NCBI GenBank assembly: GCA_014730055.1
Contig: WJIV01000218.1
Location: forward strand, 1-8,600
DNA: 8,600 bases
Source of the DNA: Candidatus Bathyarchaeota archaeon
Lineage (GTDB): Archaea; Thermoproteota; Bathyarchaeia; TCS64
Direction of reading: 5' to 3'
Position 1 is the stretch's first letter; each line of letters begins with the position of its first letter. Of this stretch, positions 4,970 through 8,600 are shown piece after piece. The notes beneath the pieces are model-generated. The model searched no databases. It saw nothing but the letters and a program-made list of their open reading frames with translations, and had not been told where the DNA came from. The position numbers and the translations under genes were made by a program.

Positions 4970-5005
4970 ATTTATACTAAACTCTATTCTATAAACTCTA
5001 TATCC
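4970..5005 (+). promoter_or_regulatory. Candidate TATA boxes for the REC-PAS-PAS gene
   Basis: TTTATACT (4971-4978), CTATAAAC (4989-4996) and CTATATCC (4998-5005) are three overlapping TATA-like options. The last two are spaced for a short leader or leaderless message from GTG 5035. AAGGGA at about 5022-5028 is a weak ribosome-site candidate. Confidence 0.35.
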
Positions 5006-5034
5006 ATCAAACATCCTAACAAAAGGGAAAGACA

Positions 5035-6309
5035 GTGTCCCCTGAGCTCCAAGTAACAGCCGGCTCATATGATTCTTATATAATGGATAAAACGGATAAT
5101 GAAGAGATCAAGGTTCTTCACATCGACGATAACAAATCCCTGCTAGCCCTATCCAAATTAATGATAGAAACATTTGACCCGAAAATCAAGATCACCAACA
5201 TCTCTAACTTTGATGAAATCATTTCCAGCTGCATGAAATATGATCTAATTATCACGGACTATGACATGCCAGGCGCAAATGGAGTAGAGCTAGCAAAAGA
5301 CATCCGGGACATATGCAACGTACCCATAATAATCTACACAGGAAAAGGATGTGAAGAAATCGCAGAAGAAGCCTTCCAGGCGTGTATAAACGATTATATT
5401 AGAAAAGAGTTGGAGCCAGCCCATTATCGAGTCCTGGTTCAAAGAATAAGATCTGTAGTGGAAAAAGATAGAGGCCAGAAGAATCTCAGGAAAAGTGAGA
5501 GAAAGTACAGGCTACTGATAAATAACATGAACGAGGGCGTCGCCCTCTACAGGGTAGTATATAACGAAAATGGAGAACCAGTCGACAGTAAGTTACTGGA
5601 TGTGAATCCCAGCTTCGAGCGTATTATAGGTATGAGCAGAGAAGAAGCAATAGGTAAACTTAGATCAAAGCTATACAGTGATAATGCACTCGTCTATGAG
5701 GAATATATCAACGTGGCGGAGACCGGGGAATCAATAATATTAGAAAAATATTTCCCGTCTATCAATAAACACTTCTGGATATCCTTGTTCTCTCCAGAAA
5801 AAGACCACGTAGCCGCAGTGTTCAAGGATGCCACAAAAGAAAAGAAACTAATGAGAGAACTGGAAAGCTCGCTGGAGAGAATCAGGAACGTTCTAAGGGT
5901 CTCACCTCACGCCATTGTTGTAACTGATATCGAGGGATATGTTTCTAATTGTAATGATGCCGCTTTGAATATGTTTGGGTTCAAAGATGTTGAGGATGTC
6001 CTTGGGCTTAACTGTTTTGAATTTGTCTCAGAGAAGGATCGTAAAAAAGCCCTTGAGAACTGGGTTGACCGGATAAATTCGGGAACTTTGAGGTTTTATG
6101 AGTATGAGCTTAAAAATAAAGAGGGAACTAAGTTTGAAGCTATAGTATCTGGGAGTGTCATGCGTGATGAGGCTGATGAGCCAACTGGGTTTGTTTTGAA
6201 TGTTGAAGATATTTCGGAGAGAAAGGAGTTAAGAGAATATTGTATTATTTTAAATAATGCGATTGAAGAAAGATTCCTTGAACAATCCAAAGACCATACA
6301 CACAATTAA
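5035..6309 (+). CDS. Response regulator-type signalling protein, REC-PAS-PAS, no output or kinase domain
   Basis: A 424-residue soluble signalling protein. The receiver domain spans about residues 25-143: acidic pair Asp31-Asp32 (VLHIDD), phosphoacceptor Asp75 (LIITDYDMPG), Thr102 (IIYTGKG) and conserved Lys124. PAS 1 spans about residues 152-270 (YRLLINNMNEGVALYRVV, VNPSFERIIGMSREEAIGK). PAS 2 spans about residues 281-396 (RVSPHAIVVTDIEGYVSNCN, ending LNVEDISERKEL). A 28-residue charged tail follows, with no histidine kinase, ATPase or DNA-binding domain. It should receive phosphate from a kinase encoded elsewhere and pass it on through PAS contacts. The start is uncertain: GTG 5035 has a weak ribosome site, while ATG 5083 begins just before the receiver domain. 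Codon use is A/C-ending up to about 5910 and T/G-ending after, so the second PAS may have a separate origin, or the 3' end may have been replaced. Confidence 0.88.
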   Translation: MSPELQVTAGSYDSYIMDKTDNEEIKVLHIDDNKSLLALSKLMIETFDPKIKITNISNFDEIISSCMKYDLIITDYDMPGANGVELAKDIRDICNVPIIIYTGKGCEEIAEEAFQACINDYIRKELEPAHYRVLVQRIRSVVEKDRGQKNLRKSERKYRLLINNMNEGVALYRVVYNENGEPVDSKLLDVNPSFERIIGMSREEAIGKLRSKLYSDNALVYEEYINVAETGESIILEKYFPSINKHFWISLFSPEKDHVAAVFKDATKEKKLMRELESSLERIRNVLRVSPHAIVVTDIEGYVSNCNDAALNMFGFKDVEDVLGLNCFEFVSEKDRKKALENWVDRINSGTLRFYEYELKNKEGTKFEAIVSGSVMRDEADEPTGFVLNVEDISERKELREYCIILNNAIEERFLEQSKDHTHN

Positions 6310-6359
6310 GTGAACCACAGCATGCATGCAACCATTATCAATTAGCACCAATTTACATG

Positions 6360-6908
6360 CTACTTTTTGATAATCAACGTTGCATAGTTATCTGATACTT
6401 CAACATCTATCTTAATGTCTAATATAGTGTCTATCAGAGCGGAGAAATAGTTTGAGAGGAATATACTCCAGTTCTCTCCGTAGCTATGGCTTAGATGGAA
6501 TATCTCTCTACCTCCTTGTACGTGGTATGCACAGATATACCACTGGAAAACCTCCTGAAACAGGTGCTCTATAACCCAAACGATGGAAGAGTAGCTTGAC
6601 GGGAACCCCCATCTCATAAACATGTCCTTTGAGGATGCTCCATAGTTTTTCCCTATCTCGATTATCTTCCCTTCGGAGCAAAGCGCTATTATTGGTTGAA
6701 ATAACTCTGGTGGTAGTAGTATGTCATTGTATGTTGTTGTTACTCTTGTTAGGCTATATTTTTTAAGTATATTATTGAGTAAGGCGTTTACGCTTGTTCC
6801 TTGTGCTTCAGCGTCTTCTTGAAGGATTTTATCCCACTCTTCCCCTATCCTGAAGGATCGTGATACAGTGGACTGTGACTCCGTATGAAGCTTGATAATA
6901 CTTTCCAC
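6360..6908 (-). CDS. Ribbon-helix-helix protein with long C-terminal domain (archaeal regulator-like)
   Basis: A 182-residue protein. Residues 14-52 form a ribbon-helix-helix DNA-binding domain: strand TVSRSFRIGEEW, helix EEWDKILQEDAEAQG, turn and helix TSVNALLNNILKKY. The C-terminal part (about residues 60-182) has a conserved-looking block LSHSYGENWSIFLSNYFSALI and a terminal strand VEVSDNYATLIIKK. I recall this layout from uncharacterised proteins of TACK archaea, where the C-terminal domain is presumed to sense a ligand or mediate assembly; no function is established. The start is GTG 6908: a TATA box (CTTTATAT on the minus strand, 6931-6938) lies about 26 bases upstream, so transcription should begin at the start codon and the message is leaderless. 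It is convergent with the REC-PAS-PAS gene and divergent from the winged-helix gene at 7097. Its DNA-binding domain resembles the frame at 3352-3486. Confidence 0.75.
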   Translation of the reverse strand: MESIIKLHTESQSTVSRSFRIGEEWDKILQEDAEAQGTSVNALLNNILKKYSLTRVTTTYNDILLPPELFQPIIALCSEGKIIEIGKNYGASSKDMFMRWGFPSSYSSIVWVIEHLFQEVFQWYICAYHVQGGREIFHLSHSYGENWSIFLSNYFSALIDTILDIKIDVEVSDNYATLIIKK

Positions 6909-6930
6909 AAATAATTAAAGTAATTACGTA

Positions 6931-6938
6931 ATATAAAG
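6931..6938 (-). promoter_or_regulatory. TATA box for the ribbon-helix-helix gene
   Basis: ATATAAAG on the plus strand reads CTTTATAT on the minus strand, 26 bases before GTG 6908. This is the standard archaeal spacing for a transcript that starts on the first codon. Confidence 0.55.
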
Positions 6939-6956
6939 TGTATTCAAAAAGTTACG

Positions 6957-6986
6957 TTGTAGTGCTTTGTAGTGCCTTGTGGACCT
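6957..6986. repeat. Three 10-base tandem repeats, helically phased
   Basis: TTGTAGTGCT, TTGTAGTGCC and TTGTGGACCT follow each other without gap. The first two differ at one base and the third is degenerate. One unit per helical turn puts the same face of DNA forward three times, typical of sites for cooperative binding. The repeat lies between the divergent ribbon-helix-helix and winged-helix genes, 19 bases upstream of the former's TATA box. Confidence 0.5.
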
Positions 6987-7028
6987 TCCGCTTTTACCAT
7001 TTAGCGTGTATGATGAAGTGGTGTGCTG

Positions 7029-7047
7029 GTATAGGTTAGTGGCCACT
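7029..7047 (+). promoter_or_regulatory. TATA-like box and palindrome AGTGGCCACT before the winged-helix gene
   Basis: GGTATAGG (7029-7035 region) is a weak TATA-like sequence, and AGTGGCCACT (7038-7047) is a perfect 10-base palindrome placed directly after it. A repressor bound there would block transcription start. Autoregulation by the winged-helix product is plausible, but inferred only from position. Confidence 0.4.
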
Positions 7048-7096
7048 GGAAGTGTAAGGTATTTCTAGTCTTAGAAATCGTTCAAAGCATGAGATA

Positions 7097-7339
7097 ATGT
7101 ACTCTGTTTTAAAGAAGGTAGAGAGTGGTGTTGATAAGCCGACTAGAATTAGGTATGAGGCGCGATTATCTTGGAGTCTTCTGGTTAAGTATCTTGATTT
7201 TCTTGTTTTTAGGCAGTTGCTTGAGGAGAAGGTCTCTGAGAGTGGTAAAAGAAGGTTTTACTGTATTACGGATAAAGGTAAAGAGTTTATAGACGTGCAT
7301 GAGAGGATCGACGAGGAGTTTTCACTAGCTGTTAGCTAG
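7097..7339 (+). CDS. HTH_45-type winged-helix regulator, start codon problematic
   Basis: A small winged-helix DNA-binding protein of the archaeal HTH_45 type. The recognition region GVDKPTRIRYEARLSWSLLVKYLDFL is followed by the wing KRRFYCITDKGKEFID and a C-terminal helix. From ATG 7097 the product is 80 residues, but the frame is open upstream to TAA 7055-7057 and reads RNRSKHEI immediately before this ATG. That matches the R-x-R-x-E-I opening of helix 1 in the family. No ATG, GTG or TTG exists in that upstream piece, so either translation starts at a rare codon such as ATT 7061, or a mutation removed the original start and ATG 7097 yields a product lacking most of helix 1. It is divergent from the ribbon-helix-helix gene, with operator-like repeats between them. 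A T-tailed hairpin follows the stop. Confidence 0.65.
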   Translation: MYSVLKKVESGVDKPTRIRYEARLSWSLLVKYLDFLVFRQLLEEKVSESGKRRFYCITDKGKEFIDVHERIDEEFSLAVS

Positions 7340-7353
7340 ATTTTGTTGATCGG

Positions 7354-7382
7354 TGATCTATAGTTGAAATAGATCAATTTTT
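7354..7382 (+). terminator. Hairpin with T-run after the winged-helix gene
   Basis: TGATCTAT (7354-7361) pairs with ATAGATCA (7369-7376) around the loop AGTTGAA, followed by ATTTTT (7377-7382). It starts 15 bases past the stop codon. Archaeal termination needs mainly the T-run; the hairpin may protect the 3' end. Confidence 0.5.
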
Positions 7383-7446
7383 CCTGTATTATGAATAGGC
7401 TAATTTTCTCCATAAGGGTTTTAGATATAGAATAGTGTTTAGGATT

Positions 7447-7507
7447 AGATGGGAAACTATGGATTGGTTCTCCTTGACCTTCTCGGTCTGGTTTCCCATC
7501 TTTTTTT
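7447..7507 (+). terminator. Long branched hairpin ending in T7
   Basis: AGATGGGAAAC (7447-7457) pairs perfectly with GTTTCCCATCT (7491-7501), extended inward by T-G and A-T pairs. Within the 33-base loop, GACC (7476-7479) pairs with GGTC (7485-7488), and GGA (7461-7463) can pair with TCC (7471-7473), giving a three-way junction. Seven T's (7501-7507) close it. It could be the 3' end of a small RNA or a strong terminator for a transcript from upstream. The stem length and loop length (11 and 33) equal those of the hairpin at 4662. Confidence 0.5.
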
Positions 7508-7687
7508 GAGGAGTACGTGACTACTTGGGCGTGTATCTTGAAAGAAAGGACCTACTCGGATAATGTACACCTGTACCTATAAAGAAACAGGATAAATGAT
7601 CTCCTGGCCAAGGGTCATGTGGGAGAAGTTGAAGAAGGAAAATACATTGTCTATAACATTACGGTTAAAGGATTCGAGATGATATAA
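7505..7687 (+). pseudogene. Decayed winged-helix regulator
   Basis: One frame reads EEYVTTWACILKERTYSD then NVHLYL, a TAA stop (7580-7582), then RNRINDLLAKGHVGEVEEGK and YIVYNITVKGFEMI, ending at TAA 7685-7687. The second half is a typical winged-helix end: recognition helix tail NRINDLLAKGHV, wing, and the I-T-x-K-G-x-E motif. The part before the stop has the right order for the first helices but is too short between YL and NRINDLL, so I infer an internal deletion as well as the stop. No start codon is obvious, and its 5' side overlaps the T-run of the hairpin at 7447-7507. Same general class as the HTH gene at 7097, but not a close copy. Confidence 0.5.
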
Positions 7688-7787
7688 ACCTTGAAGTGTT
7701 GGTAAGATTACTAGATTTGCAGGTAATAGAGTAGTTTCATCATTTTGTGAATTATTATATGCTTAGTACATGAGAAGATTTATGTGT

Positions 7788-8150
7788 CTATCCCAGGTGG
7801 GCTTTGATCTTTTTCAGTAATGTTTCCTTGCTGAATGGCTTTATTATATAATCACAAGCACCAGCCTCCCGGGACTTTGCTTTATCTTCCTCTCTGCCTA
7901 GAGCAGAGAACATTATCACTGGAATATCCCCGGTAATAGGGTTAGATTTCAATATTTCACATGTCTCTAATCCATCAAAACCGCTCATTACTATATCAAG
8001 CAAGATAATATCAGGAATCATATTCTCAACTATTTTCAACGCTTCCTCCGAGTTACCTGCTGTAAAAACCTTGTATCCCTCGTTTTCAAGGAACATTCTT
8101 GTTAGATCTAGTATGTCAGGTTCATCGTCAACTACAAGAACCTTTTTCAT
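7788..8150 (-). CDS. Stand-alone response regulator receiver protein (CheY-like)
   Basis: A 120-residue single-domain receiver, full length for a CheY-like fold. All key positions are present: acidic pair Asp8-Asp9 (VLVVDDEPDI), phosphoacceptor Asp52 (IILLDIVMSGFDG), Ser82 (VIMFSALG) and Lys104 followed by Pro105 (YIIKPF). Asp52 would be phosphorylated by a histidine kinase that is not in this window; there is no output domain, so it acts through protein contacts or as a phosphate shuttle. The VxTA and YKVFTAGNSEEALK segments are classic for the family. ATG 8150 has no ribosome site and a TATA box lies about 40 bases upstream, so the leader is short. The REC-PAS-PAS protein at 5035 is a possible partner in a relay. 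Its 5' side faces copy 2 of the structured element, 280 bases away. Confidence 0.93.
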   Translation of the reverse strand: MKKVLVVDDEPDILDLTRMFLENEGYKVFTAGNSEEALKIVENMIPDIILLDIVMSGFDGLETCEILKSNPITGDIPVIMFSALGREEDKAKSREAGACDYIIKPFSKETLLKKIKAHLG

Positions 8151-8186
8151 AGCTTGTTCAGCCTAGTTAAGAGGAGCACTCAATTG

Positions 8187-8195
8187 CTTATATAG
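8187..8195 (-). promoter_or_regulatory. TATA box for the response regulator gene
   Basis: CTATATAAG on the minus strand, centred about 41 bases before ATG 8150, predicting a leader of about 15 bases. The same core, GCTTATATAG on the other strand, is found before the GYD gene at 451-460. Confidence 0.55.
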
Positions 8196-8431
8196 CTATG
8201 TCACTTTCCGGAGAACAGCCCATTAACGAATTAACAGATAGAGCCAGGAACTGATAATTGTTGACTGTAACAAAAGGAAAGGTAGGGTTCTATATGTTGG
8301 TAATTGGTGGTAGTTTCTTTGGGTCGTAGTAATGTTATCATTTCACTTTGGGTTTAACCTATTTTCAGGTGGGAATATTCTAGTCTGGAGAAGGTTTCTC
8401 GGTATGTGACTATGCGCTGTTGTTTTTTTCA

Positions 8432-8532
8432 AGTTTTTACCTGAACGGTTAGAAATTGTAGATGATCCCCTAGTTAATGCGACATGTTAATCCTATAAGG
8501 GCTACCGTTCAGGTATAGAATGACATGTTTTA
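8432..8532. repeat. Structured repeat element, copy 2 (candidate non-coding RNA)
   Basis: The outer stem is 12 bp: TACCTGAACGGT (8438-8449) with ACCGTTCAGGTA (8504-8515), three pairs longer than in copy 1. Inside are a 12-base variable linker, GATGATC, CCCT (8468-8471) / AGGG (8498-8501), and the inner GTTAA/TTAAT pair with loop TGCGACATG. Positions 8471-8491 are identical to 4801-4821, and 8497-8513 to 4824-4840. Differences fall in the linker, in a 2-base indel beside the C-run and in a 3-base indel in the 3' side of the inner loop. ATGTTTTA follows 12 bases after the stem, as in copy 1. A weaker match, GGTAGGGTTCTAT (8281-8293) to 4649-4662, lies upstream. The rest of 8200-8431 and 8533-8600 holds no gene I can support. 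Confidence 0.7.
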
Positions 8533-8600
8533 GGGAAATGTAAGTAAAAGGTTGCTATGCTATATAGTCTATATTAGTTTAGTAACCATCTCTTTTACCG

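Noticed and set aside
6096..6305. Minus-strand frame inside the REC-PAS-PAS gene
   Set aside because: Antisense shadow of the PAS 2 coding region, serine/leucine-rich.
6957..6986. Start of a CRISPR array
   Set aside because: The units are 10 bases, directly adjacent without spacers, and only three.
8332..8409. 25-codon plus-strand frame upstream of copy 2
   Set aside because: Short, no ribosome site, no family features.

Overview
The window reads as a compact, AT-rich piece of archaeal chromosome. The reasons are archaeal TATA-like boxes about 20-35 bases before several starts, GGTGA-type ribosome sites on some genes and apparently leaderless starts on others (GTG at 6908), and typical archaeal regulator families: Lrp/AsnC, a ribbon-helix-helix protein with a long C-terminal domain, a short HTH_45-type winged helix, and receiver/PAS proteins. 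The combination suggests a TACK-like lineage (Bathyarchaeia or Thaumarchaeota relatives), but I cannot fix a taxon from sequence alone.

Bases 1-2330 hold small accessory enzyme-fold genes: a possible 3' gene end, a GYD-domain protein and a DUF1330 protein on the minus strand, and two SnoaL-like (NTF2-fold) proteins on the plus strand separated by a decayed minus-strand gene. Bases 2430-3490 hold a 39-residue cysteine-rich peptide gene, divergent from an Lrp/AsnC regulator, then a G-rich stretch and a 44-codon ribbon-helix-helix reading frame that may be a remnant. Bases 3728-4506 hold a five-helix membrane protein with two His-x13-His pairs, which predicts a two-heme b-type cytochrome, convergent with a small Ada-like zinc protein.

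Bases 4507-5034 contain no protein gene but are rich in structure: a palindrome beside a TATA-like box, a perfect 11-bp hairpin with a 33-base loop, and a 100-base structured element. That element recurs at 8432-8532 with the same architecture, and it is the most unusual thing in the window. It is followed by a REC-PAS-PAS signalling protein whose codon usage changes sharply between its two PAS domains.

Bases 6360-8150 hold the large ribbon-helix-helix protein, a divergent winged-helix gene whose conserved fold begins upstream of its only ATG, two hairpins, a decayed winged-helix gene, and a stand-alone response regulator. Most genes look monocistronic, and many are regulators or signal receivers. 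At least two and perhaps three are decayed, consistent with an actively turning-over accessory region. The two signalling proteins could be partners in a phosphorelay, but no histidine kinase is present here, so this is inference.
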